A stretch of DNA of 64,000 nt, taken from assembly GCA_964036275.1 (NCBI GenBank), contig OZ038434.1, forward strand, positions 16,915,879-16,979,878. The letters run 5' to 3'. The position numbers were made by a program, and so were the translations under genes. The DNA is from Litoditis marina. Its lineage: Eukaryota > Nematoda > Chromadorea > Rhabditida > Rhabditidae. Below are positions 48,701 to 60,000 of this stretch, one piece after another. Below the pieces are notes generated by a model. That model searched no databases. It was not told where the DNA came from and worked only from the letters and a program-made list of their open reading frames with translations. Numbering within the stretch: position 1 is the first letter of the stretch; each line of letters begins with the position of its first letter.

Positions 48701-51700
48701 CAACCAAACGAATTACTCGTCAACTTTGCATTTTCCTAACGTGTTTTACGTGAAGTGCATACTATAGCTTGGCGTGATTTTTTTTACCGTCTCCTGTGGG
48801 TGAGGTCTTCCGATTTAGTACTGCCTCTCGTCTCAATTCTACCCCTCGTTTCGGCGCGAGTAGGCGACGAATCGCGGTGCTAGAAACACAAATTCAGAAT
48901 ATAATATGTTTAAAAATATTTCATGTATTTTTTCTCCCATGCCTAAATCGATTTGTAGTTATAATTCGTTTCATTCCCACTGAGACCTCGTGCCAAGATT
49001 TTCGATGGCTATTTCTTAGACCTGATAAGTTTTCTGAAGACTAATTTCATTGACTTGTTCTTATGAAACTGAATAACCTCCAACAGCCATTTGCAGATTA
49101 TCAGAAAACTGTGGTTGAAAATCGCTTGGAATAATCATTGGCTCGCTACCAAGTCTGAGTGGGAACGACCGAGACTATATACGGCAAATTCACTGGAGAA
49201 CCGGGTCCTTCCCGAACCAAACCGCGAACCGGTCACTGGAGAACCGAACCAACTGAACCGAACCGATTTTTGAACCGACCGGTTCTCCAGTGAGTGCTTC
49301 GAACCGAGCCGACATTAATTATGAGGTAAACAAGCAAGTCGTAGACAAGGTAAATGACTCTATCCCGGTTCGGTTCGAAGCATTCACTGGAGAAGCGGTC
49401 GGTTCAAAAGTCGGTTCGGTCGGTTCGGTTCTCCAGTGACTGGTTCGCGATTTGGTTCGGGAAGGACCTGGTTCTCCAGTGAATTGGCCACTATATACTC
49501 AGGCGGTAAGAAAGACGAGGAACATGATAAATACGTATAAATTTGAGAACTATTATTTTTTTCGAAAGTTTTACTGAATCATAACTGTTCTCGATTTTTC
49601 AATTGGTTGGAATATTTATAGACTCACGGAAATTCTCTTGGTGGGAGGTCTGTTGGCAGTTAGTGACTTGGCTGTCGTGGGGGGCTTGAATCCACCCCTA
49701 CTCTTGTTCTGATCTCTGCAAAGGACTGAGTCATACAAATGTGAATATAAAATCAACAAAATCTGCAACCCAGATTCAATAAATGATCCTTCAATAAAAA
49801 CATTGTCGTTGTACACGACTTCGTATTGAAATTCGCAGCAATCACTCCAGTTTATTTTGACCAAACTGTCATTTTGTTTCCTTCATCTGTATTCCTAGTT
49901 TGATCTCCGGCATTGAAAGCGTGAGCCGAAGATCAAACTATAACACAGTTGCTTCGGTGAAAACTTTCAAAAAATTTGGAAAAAAATATTCGCTGATATT
50001 AATGTAAGCAGGAATACTTCTGGAGTTTGACTACACTACTACACAGTCGTTTCAAATGTTTGACCTGTAAGCTGTAACTATATGGTTTCGATTTTCTCTG
50101 ATTTCAATCGCTGTTCTTGATAGACAATCCAAGTTCATGATAGAATAGTTTTGATTCCAACAAGATGGAGAACATGAAAACACATTTTTCTACCTGCAAA
50201 ATGGGATATGTCGTTCGGCCGCCCGTTGGTTGAAGTTCCGCCCACAGTACTCGCATTGCACGTAATCTACAAAAAATAAGTTGAACGTAAAATAATAATT
50301 AATGAATAACGTAACGATTATAAAAACGTATTATTAATACGGTTTTCATGCTTTCGAATTACACGATATCGTTTTCGTGTAATTCTTGTACGTTTTTCCA
50401 GAAAATATGCTTTCCGAAGGGCTCAAAAACAAGAAAATGTGCTGAAGAGCTGCAGTCCTGAGATGTCATGGAAACTTCTGATTGGTTTTCAGAGAAAACA
50501 TAGGTCTTTAGAGTTTTCTTAACTACCCCAGCGTGGAGGAGAGTTATATAATTTGCTGTTTTTGATTCAAATGTACTGCAGTATTTTCTTAGAATTAAAT
50601 TATATTCTTCTTGGAATAAAAATATGTTTTTCTCCGAATTCAAATACAGCTTCAAAACCTATGACACGCTTTCTGAAGCTGTTTGGGATTATGAAATAAC
50701 AAAACTCAAATAGCACTATACTTGGCTATTCGAGATCATAAATTATGGTCATTGGCATTCCTATTTTCCTTCCCTGCTTTAATTGAAAAGTAGGGACGAG
50801 TTGTTTCGCTTCCCACAGAAACCTTTTCACAACAACAAGTGGAGTGGTAGCCATAGTTACCACGAGGAATCACAATTGTGACCAATCATACTGACAAACG
50901 TGATGCGGTGGACAATTAACGGAAACCATGGGTCCATGATTTCCGTGGGTGGCATTGTGATCACACTACAAACATGACAGAAAGGCGCAAAATAACTTTG
51001 ATGAAGTTATTTTCTATTCCGTTAGAGCGACCCTTATACAATACGTGCTTAGGAGAACTACAGGACTGACAAGAAGGAGCAACACACACATGAAAGAGGC
51101 CGTTCCCATGAATATCCCGACGTTTTCATCGAAACCTGCGTCTTTTAATGACATACCAACTTATCCCACCGGGATACTAGCATGCTGTTTCTCTTCTCTT
51201 CCATCCCACCGGAAAGCTGTCTCGCGAAATAGTGCACAAATTGGGAGACGCAGGATGAGATGAAGTTGCCGGAATGTTCATGCATGCGTGGCAATCCCAA
51301 AGAGGTAAGGTCTTTCAATTTGATGTACCGCATACTTTCAGTATTTGTTTGCTCTTTTCTTTGTGAGAGTGTACTAACCTATCAGATGGTTTGTGATCCT
51401 CTTTTTAGAGGAACATTACAGGAGTTCAATCATGCTTTGACAACTGTACACTACATCTACACACACACCGTGAGGTATCCATGACTGATTTTGTGTCTGA
51501 GTCTCTTCGCCAGACGTGCTCTCTTCCTCACTCTCGCTCCAGCGAGGAATGGGGTAGTCTGCAATCCGAGCATCAACTTCATTCACTTGTAACGTGTTAC
51601 ATGCACTTGTAATTTTACTCTTATTGTAACAATGTTTTGAAACTTCGAGCTGGCAAATGAAAAAGAGGCACTTTAATGTTGGAACGCGAATACCAGAAGT

Positions 51701-54700
51701 AAATTGAATAGTCACGTGAAGTTAGCATTGTAATGAGGAATCGTGCACTTCGTTGTTCCGTTTCGGAGTTCTGCTGTGTCCAACATGTTTCACGTGACTG
51801 TGCAACTGACTAACAGTATACTGACGGCAGTGTATGGGTGAAAAACTATGCCTCAGTAGCTATATGGTTAAATTAGTTAAATTATTGAAAAAAAACTTGG
51901 TGTTAACTAACGTAAAAGCATTCACAAGAGAGAGAGAAAACGTGGAAAACTGCTAGTGAGATTTATAGTGGTGTGGTATAAAACGATCTACCAGGAGCGC
52001 TGAAAATCCCTCATAAACTTCATGAGATTACCTCATGACCAAAATCTCATCAACTCTCAGGCCCTATTGCTTGACATGCTTCAACGTTCAAGTTCGGCAG
52101 TTAGTTTATGATATGTTCATGAGGTTTTCATGATGAAATTCACCATGAACTTCTCATGAGCTACGCCAGAACACCGCAAGATAACCCGAAAAAAATACCA
52201 CAATAGGAAATGAGGTGTACAACGTCAAGCAGCCAGATGTGAAGATACAGTAAGCCAGTGGTTGAAGCTTCACGGCATCCTTTCAACTAAGTTGCGTTGT
52301 TGAAGTGGAGGCGAAAACGATTAGTGCAAATATTCACAACCAAAGCGTACGAAAACACAGATAATAGACAATATCAAAAACATGCATAGTATTCGCCTGA
52401 CGATTGCAAATGATGTGCGACCCGCCCGTCTAATAAAGACGAGAAAATTGTTTTGCACAGATTCGATGATGATTTCCGGTCTACGAGCACGACCGGGCAA
52501 AGGTTCATGAAACGTCGAGTTGTGCAAAAACAAACACGCTGCTCTTTTCGAGTATAGTTCCAACTAGAACGCGTACGGCTCACATTCGCCAAAAGAACGT
52601 GTACTTTTGATTTGAAAAATAAGGACAAAAATTATTGTACAGACAAAAGAAATTCAGACACCAAAAGAACCCAAAGACCGAACAAAAACCAAAGGAGCAA
52701 AATAAGTGAAGACGAAAGATTCAAAAGGGGAGCTCAGTCTAGGTACTGCCACCATCTTCCTCTATGTATTAAGTATATCAAGTGTTTACTACTGATGAAG
52801 TCTATTGTTTTACTGCCTGATACTCAAACTGACCATTTGGTACTGCCGTCTTTGGCGGTGGCGGTAGCGGGGCGCCGGTCTTAATGGCATAGTCCACCTT
52901 CTTGGAGGAGGATACGGCGTCTATGAAGTGCTCGTGTCTTTGTCGCCAGTTGGTTTGTGGACGCGGAAAAACACCTCCCACCTGCAAACATTTAGGCCGT
53001 GACCAAATTTTTGTTGTAGTTTGATCTAAATATAGTCATTGCCAACGGAAAAGTAGGAGGGTACACTTTTTGCTGTGTACGCACGCACATATGTCTTCGA
53101 TTTCAAAGCTTGCTCGTTGTGATTCATAGCGCAGTGGTTAGCGCCCTGCTACGGATCTTCTACTCGTAGGTTCGATTCCGGAGAGAGAGAAACTTATAAA
53201 ACTCACTATAGAAGTCAGCATTATTTTACGAATTCCGAGCAAAAATCCACGGTATCAAACTACAAACACCGCGTGGAAGCGGGATGTATTCCGTACAGAC
53301 TTGGTTCGGAATGAGCGAACTGCGAACCTCGTGGGAGGGGACCAACTCAAACTTGTAGATCAAGCTACAGACACAGCGGGTCAGACATATCTGTACTGTG
53401 TTGCCTGTTTTCTCTAAAGCGACCTCTATGAACGACAACTAGATACTGTAGATCTGACTTACTGCTGACTAGGGGACTACACAGAACTTTGGGAAAATTT
53501 TACTCTCTCCCCCACCGTACAATCGCACCCTCCAAAAGGTAGTAACTAGAAAAATAATAAACATTCATGTGTGTTTACCTTCTCCTTTTCCTTCACAGCT
53601 CTTTTCACGTCGGCGTAGGTGATGTCGCTGTTCTGTGCGCGTTGTTTTCCGGAATCGAAGGGTTTCCGGTTCAAATTCGTTATTTTCTTGCAGACCGGTT
53701 GATGTTTATCCTGAAATGGAGAAATAAGAATAGAATCACCTATCAAACCTTTCCCAGTCTTTTTCAGTTGATCCCACATATTATGAAACAAATATTACTC
53801 TGAAACACCTAGTTTCACCATTTTCTGCTAAACAGCTGAAATGCTTCCGGCACTTGTTGAGGGCGCTATGAGACACGTCATTTGGCTCGTTCTGCTGTGT
53901 CTGTAGCTTGATCAAGACCTTCTTGGTAGCTAGAGATTCTACTGCCCTTTCAGATCAAACGCTGTCATGATGTAAAACTTCAAGCGAACTGCAGACCAGC
54001 TTTCAAACCTTGGGAAGATAGTGGAGTGTTCAACTATGACCGTTTACAGAAACATCCCGGCCGTACGATCCCCTATCTCTCCTCAAACTCAGTAAATTTC
54101 TTTTGATTTAACATCCGAGAAACGAATTGCGCGAAGTAGTGCGCTAAGCGAGAGACGCAGGATGAGAGGCGCTGGGATATTCCAGCATACGTGCTTATGC
54201 TTCGGGGAAGCGGGTGACAATGCCCCGGCATACGTGGGCGATCAATGCTGTTTCTATGGATGTTTCCTCTCCACCACAGTGAACGGCACAATTATGGCCA
54301 AGTTGCACCTCAACCCGGTCGAAAACAACCCGTCTCCCAAAGTTTTCCCACAATATGCAAATGCAAGTAAACGAAAAAGTGTATATACTTTTTCTCTCCG
54401 TATATTGACTCTGGGGTATTCGCAAACTGACTATGTATGCTAGAAGAACCCGACCCCTTCATCCCATCCTGCGTCTCCTCAAACATACGCTATTTCTCTG
54501 CTCTTACATTCTGCCGGGATTTAAGAGACGAGAAATAGTGAGGCAGAGCAAGAGACGCAGGATGGGATGGAGGTACCGGGATCTTTTAGCATACGTACTA
54601 AGTACTATGTCGATATATTAGTGAGACGTTGACTATGAACCCACCAGACTGCTTCTGATGAACCTGCGTCCACATACTTTACACGGGAAGGTTGGCTCAA

Positions 54701-54716
54701 CATCCTCTTCACCCAT
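45733..54716 (-). CDS. ZC2HC1-type double C2HC zinc-finger protein
   Basis: Orthologue of vertebrate ZC2HC1A/B; function poorly known. Exons from the start: 54716-54645, 53710-53579, 52981-52834, 50266-50194, 49715-49628, 48879-48788, 48367-48263, 47982-47932, 45856-45733; phases agree, 294 residues. Zinc finger 1 is split by intron 1: C12-x2-C15-x11-H27-x3-C31 (FPCKVCGRRF joined to DKHQPVC). Zinc finger 2 is C122-x2-C125-x11-H137-x3-C141 (VQCEYCGRNF ... RHIPFC). Between them are the family's RKPFDSGKQRAQNSDI and NWRQRHEHFI blocks and a proline run PLPPPPK. The C-terminal half is basic and Ser/Thr/Pro-rich with KTPKTPKT-type repeats. The last exon is chosen on phase and fit and is least certain. 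Long introns (up to 2.6 kb) are filled with repeats. Converges on METTL9 with 155 bp between stops. Confidence 0.9.
46990..47125. mobile_element. CACGTG-type MITE, copy 5
   Basis: AATAGCCACGTAAACTTACC ... TTTCACGTGACTGAGCG, ending AACAGTATAC, in the last intron of the ZC2HC1 gene. Confidence 0.85.
49174..49498. mobile_element. foldback MITE with 9-bp TSD (copy 4)
   Basis: Element 49183-49489 starts GGCAAATTCACTGGAGAACC and ends GGTTCTCCAGTGAATTGGCC. Its long internal palindrome is built on GAACCGAACCG and CGGTTCGGTTC. The 9-bp duplication ACTATATAC is at 49174-49182 and 49490-49498. Located in ZC2HC1 intron 5. Confidence 0.9.
50905..51115. repeat. dispersed repeat, copy 1 of pair
   Basis: About 200 bp sharing long blocks (GTGGACAATTAACGGAAACC, TTGTGATCACACTACAAACA, CTTAGGAGAACTACAG) with 55899-56092, differing by small indels. 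Confidence 0.88.
51200..51293. repeat. partial GACGCAGGATGGGAT-family element
   Basis: Half-copy with GGGAGACGCAGGATGAGATG and GCCGGAATGTTCATGCATGC, related to 11457-11624. Confidence 0.6.
51690..51822. mobile_element. CACGTG-type MITE, copy 6
   Basis: AATAGTCACGTGAAGTTAGC ... TTTCACGTGACTGTGCAACT, ending AACAGTATACT, in ZC2HC1 intron 3. Confidence 0.87.
53124..53195 (+). repeat. tRNA-like sequence with consensus A and B boxes
   Basis: TAGCGCAGTGGTTAGCGC fits the pol III A box and GGTTCGATTCC the B box, about 40 bp apart as in tRNA genes. T and acceptor stems do not close, so it is probably a tRNA-derived repeat or pseudogene, in ZC2HC1 intron 2. Confidence 0.5.
54062..54193. repeat. partial GACGCAGGATGGGAT-family element
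   Basis: Contains GAGAGACGCAGGATGAGAGG and CCAGCATACGTGC, matching one end of the element at 54431-54599. Confidence 0.6.
54431..54599. mobile_element. inverted-repeat element, GACGCAGGATGGGAT family, copy 2
   Basis: About 169 bp with inverted ends (GTATGCTAGAAGAACCCG and the complement of GTACGTATGCTAAAAGATCC). It contains CATCCCATCCTGCGTCTCCT and its inverse, in ZC2HC1 intron 1. Confidence 0.8.
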
Positions 54717-55338
54717 TCGCTCTCAAAATAAGTGATGTATAATGTATTTTAGGGACGTGATGAAATGATAAATCAACAAAACTTCAACTTTAAGGACAAA
54801 TGCCATGGCAGTCGTTTGTTTTTACTGTGTACACTGGAAAAAAAAACTAAAATGAGATTCAAACGACCTGGGACGAATTAAATGCGTTCGCTGCAATTAT
54901 ACAAGGAAAAGACTCTGTACAGCTGGTGTGACCGAATTCGAGATGTAGTTTGATCTGTGCACACATCAGATATTGCTAGTTACACTTACGAAACACAGCA
55001 CAGGGATCCAACTACGAGTATGGAAGATGGGGCCATCACTTCTCGTGAAATGTTTCATTCATTGAAATGATTTTTAGGATTAGTGATGAATAGCATGCAA
55101 CATGGACATTTAGGTAACAATGAAAATGACCGCAGCTAGGATTAGTGTTCGACTTATTGGTAGAAATGGACATATACACAGATATGAAACACGACAAATT
55201 TCGGATGACCCTTCCTTATTCATCAGTGTAGTGTTTTTGAACACAGGTGTTTCTTTACACCTGCTTTCCTCTCTGGAAAGTACTCAAGCGGAATTTTGTT
55301 GGCATCCTGCTTCGTTCGAATGACGAAAATGCAAGGAC

Positions 55339-55473
55339 AAGTATAATAGAAGTCAATGGAATCGTCACGTAAAGTTAGAATTCTAATGAGGCATCGTGCA
55401 CTTTTTTGCACGTTTCTGAGTTCTGCTGTGTTCAACATGTTTCACGTGACTCTGTAGTTGACTAAAAGTATAC
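55339..55473. mobile_element. CACGTG-type MITE, copy 7
   Basis: AATCGTCACGTAAAGTTAG ... TTTCACGTGACTCTGTAG, ending AAAAGTATACT. Confidence 0.85.
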
Positions 55474-55898
55474 TTGGGCCACATAATTTTCAGATAGCAT
55501 GTGTATGAAAGGACGCGGACGGGACGATACAATGAAGCTTTCTGAAGCTGACTCAAACTAAATCAAAAAGTGACTGAAATATTACATGAAACGAACCAAA
55601 ATGTCAGCATAAAAGTTTTTATCATTGGATTCTGATGGGTTTTACACGTTGCTAATGATAATGTGGGTTACACGTGACCTATGACTAGTTGTATATATTT
55701 CTAATGGAATTGGGAGTAATATTGGGAGGGGGGCCATGTTGCTATGCTCCCCTTCAGATGTTCAGTCCAACACGTAACCTAGCAACTCATATCCAGTTAC
55801 GGGCGCCCACCGCAATGAACCAATGCTCACAAACAGTGAAACTACTAGTAAACATTACTGGTCACGTGGAGCGTGAGCAAAGAAAAGACAATCGTGAT

Positions 55899-56092
55899 TT
55901 GGTGGACAATTAACGGAAACCATGGATGGTGGCATTGTGATCACACTACAAACATGACAGAAAGGCGCAAAATAACTTGGATGGAGTTATTTTCTATTCC
56001 GTTCCTAGAGCGACCCCTATACAATACATGCTTAGGAGAACTACAGAACTGACAAGAAAGAGCAACACACACATGAAAGAGGCCATGTTCAT
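55899..56092. repeat. dispersed repeat, copy 2 of pair
   Basis: Close relative of 50905-51115, about 5 kb away in the same orientation. Confidence 0.88.
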
Positions 56093-56234
56093 CCCTCAAC
56101 TGATGAGGTATTATCTTCCTGGAACATGTATAATAAGTGAAAATGGTCCGTATACACTTTTTCACTCTGTTATTCCCTGATTCGCCGCGAAACATCATGT
56201 ATGCACAGCATGAATCACTTGACCACACTATGAT

Positions 56235-56376
56235 ATATACATTAGGGTTGTTAAAGTCGAACTCGAAACTCGACTCGAAAAAACTGCAAAATTCTAGAGT
56301 CGAGTCGAAATTTCCCAAATCTCGAAAATTCCCAAAACTCGAAATTTCGAACTCGATTAACAGCCCTGATATACAT
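56235..56376. mobile_element. hAT-like MITE (TAGGGTTGTTAA family), copy 4
   Basis: Element 56243-56368 (126 bp) starts TAGGGTTGTTAAAGTCGA and ends CGATTAACAGCCCTG, with a perfect 8-bp duplication ATATACAT (56235-56242 and 56369-56376). Confidence 0.92.
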
Positions 56377-57000
56377 ATTGGGCCATAATAAGCGATGAGC
56401 ATAATAATTTTCATTTTCGATTATAAGGAAAGTAAGCTCCACTAAAAATTGTTTCAGTGCAGCCTTGGTTGAAATTTGCTAACATTGCAAGCGAAAAACC
56501 TTTCACAAAATTCATTCACACATACATACCTCAATTATGCTCATTTCATACGTGGACTAAAACACATAATGCTGATATGAGATACAACGAATACAAAAGA
56601 AAAGATCAATAGTCAGATTGTGATCGGAATTGGGCAAACGAAAATACAAAAGCAAAATCACATCTTGACTACACGAGTACAAAAAGTAAGGAAAAGAGAA
56701 CAGAAACCGACCTAATTCGGATTCAGCTACAATCTACGAGACAAATCAATAAAAACTACAAATAGGCAATTGGTCACAATAAACGTGCAAAACCCATCAG
56801 AAATGAAAAGCGTGCAGTAATAAATTACACATTTTCTTGTTTTGCTTCACGTTTTGCGTGACAGTTACATTGGCTACTAGTGCATTAGATGACAGCCAAT
56901 AAAGACATAATTAAAAGACGGTGATACTCGTAGGCGAATGTCATTCATATTTGGGTGACAATTGTCATTCGAGGGGTGACAATTGTCACATCGCAACCGG

Positions 57001-60000
57001 TTAGACGTCAGTACATCTGTTTTCCTTGTCACTGCCACGGCGATGTAGATGTGTCGTAGCATCACGGCGGAACAAGGAATTCGACAGCTGACTTCTAGAA
57101 AAAAGTTTATTGATTGATTTGCTTTCTTATTTCGACCTAACACATTGTGAAATGTTTTGATTGTTATGCTGACGTCCAAAAAAAGGTTCAAAAGGTAGGA
57201 CATGAAGTATAAGCTGTATGCATTCTTCTAAAAAGTATGCAATCGAAACTCGGTACGGCAAGCGCAAACCTTTTAACATTATTTTTTAATGTGACATTGA
57301 TTGGACATATAAATATCCTAAAATCCGAAAAATGATGACATCGAGCGGTGGTCTGCCCAAAACAACTAAAACAGCTGAGAATATTTAAAAATAAAAAATA
57401 AACCAACCGGAATCCTTTCTTCGGAGTTGACATCTCCTCCTGAATGCCAACGAATGTGGTTGTACATGTCGCACCAGCCGGGCTCTCGCCTGCAACCAAA
57501 AAAATAATTCCGTTCGAAAATATTCCAAAGATTACTTTGCTCTCGACCTTCCCCAAACTTACAAACGTTGTAGACTTAGACAGTTTATGAATGGGTTATT
57601 AAAAGTTATTCCCTAAGATGGCAGCACCTGCACCAAGAACGCATTTTTTCGATTCCTATTTCAAAATCTCCGTCTATAACTTTCTACAGTAAACTGGGAT
57701 GAAGATGATAGGACGGTTTTAGCAACCAGAACGTAACTTTGCTCGAGATTCTCGAAATTTGACTAATTTCATTTTTCAAAAGTGAGGAGGGTCGTATTCG
57801 ATTCGACGTAAAACCATTTCATGCCCGCCTCCAAAGATGAATTAGAGTAAGAATGGACCCACATATTCCCGTCATATTGCTCCTGCTGGTGGTGCTTCTA
57901 CCCAGATGGAGTCCGTTGCGGACACTGAGGGTGGCCGAACTAATCGCCTTCCGGAAGCCGCCGGGTGGTCTGGGTGGGCGGGGCATCGTAGAATAGTTGG
58001 CGGAGGGGGCAGGCATCAGCGTTGTATTGTGCACGTTTCCACTGAAACAACGAGGTCAAAAACCTTTTTAAATGAAAATGCCTAGTTACGAACCACCATG
58101 ACAATTGATCATCATCAGTGGAGCATCAAAACAGTGCGGTTAACAAAACTCTTAGTTAGGTTCCCGAAAACGTGCTCATTTTCTGCCAACCTTGGAAGAA
58201 TTTGCTCGGTTTTGAGGTGAAAACGGAGAATTCAAACATAGTGGAAATGAAAGTTCGTCTTTGAGATATATCAGATCTGTTCCAGTATGACTTACCGTTT
58301 GATGAACTTTCGGATGACTTCCCCCAGCTCCGGATGCAGATTTTCGACATCAACAACATGAATAGGGTCCACACCGATACTTCTATTGTAGTCCATCAAG
58401 ATCTGAAACAATTTTCTCAAATTGGCCGAGTTGTCCATAATATGCCAATTACTAACAAACTGTAATGCAACAGGTAATTGTGGTGATATTAAAATACCCA
58501 TAAGCGCCGCGAAGAGTCTCCCAAATTCAGTGAATTTTAGAGACCCGCAAATCTATTGAAGTCGTGCACCCTCCAAAGTGCGATTACAATCCAAATTTCA
58601 AACTAAATTCGATACCTATAAGTTGTCACCCAAACGTTGCACAAGTAACCAGTCTGAACCTCCTATCTGACGAAAGCCTTGCTACCCACCTGAGTAAAAA
58701 GGTGTTCCTTGATCTTGCCCATCATGGCCACATCTGCCGGGTGGAACAGCAGCATGTCGTCGCGGGCACTGCTTCGAATGTTCAACACGAACAATGGCGC
58801 CTGACCTGCAATATCACATTCCTATACTGCGTCGCCATGAAAACTCTATCAACTGATTCAGATGCTGTCCATTAATCAAACATGTTCATCAGCGCCCAAA
58901 TTATACTGCCAGTCAATCTGTGTGAACTATATTCAAGAGAAAAGAGGAACCGCTCACAGTAACGCAATACCAATTCAGAAAGGTGGGAGGTAAAAAGTTC
59001 CCCAAACATTGATTGAAAATCGGGTGTTTTACTTAGGTAACCAAACTACAAAACAGGGTGAGATTAGGTTTTCACCAGTAAAATGCGACTTTTGTTGAAA
59101 TTGGGGTGATTCAAAATTCGGATTGTAAGAAAATCGGGTTATTCAATGGAGCATCTAACAAAGTCGCCCTACGTTTGACTCTCTCGAAGGATGGGCCCGC
59201 TAAAAAGGGCTGAGAATAGTCTAATAATTGCGGAATCCGTTACTTCATTGGTAGTCCTTGCTGGTGAAATAACTAGTAGAGTTGCTACCAACTGACCGTC
59301 ATTTGTGAGCGGTTGCATGTTGTACTGATCATCCGCGATTCCCTGTCGCACTTCCCGCAGATCTCGAACATGGTTCAGGGGCAGGTAGAAGAGATAGCGG
59401 TACCTGCAATAATCCCCTAATTATACAAATCAACTAGACAACAACTAATTATACAAACAATAGAAAATGGCTAAAGACAATGAACATAGTTATCAAAACC
59501 ACTGACGACCAAAACGCGTAATTACACTCTAATTTCAACTGATCAACATCATGTTTATGAAAAGATAACACGATTCTAAAGCAATAACATAAATTGGAAT
59601 ATAATTTGAGGAAAACTCGAACATGTGATGAAGATCAAACTACAACTCTGATATGATCTCTCTCTCTCTCTCTTACCAACCGTTTCTGGGTGGCCCTAAA
59701 GAGGGTGGACAGAGATGCCTGTCGGGCGATCCTTCTCAGTGTTCCCCCGGCAGAAGGAGAGGGCAACACCGTCCCATTCATCGTCATGTTCGAAGACTGA
59801 TCCACATCGCGGATTTTACATACCTGCAATTGCCACCATAATAATAATAATGTAATTACAGATCTTTAACCATGCATTGACAAATCAAATCTTGCACTTG
59901 CAATTCGACTGCCTCGAAAAAAAACATCTACTTTGAACTGAAGATCATCATACAAATAGCCAACAGCTAATACGATTCAATCATTCATTCGAAAGTGAGT

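Larger units (their letters stand above)
54717..57000. other. intergenic, ect-2 to ZC2HC1 gene
   Basis: No exon supported. Holds a CACGTG-type MITE, one copy of the dispersed 200-bp repeat and a hAT-like MITE, plus the presumed ZC2HC1 promoter. Two GACAATTGTCAC-type palindromic blocks lie at about 56950-56990, in the ect-2 3' UTR. Confidence 0.5.
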
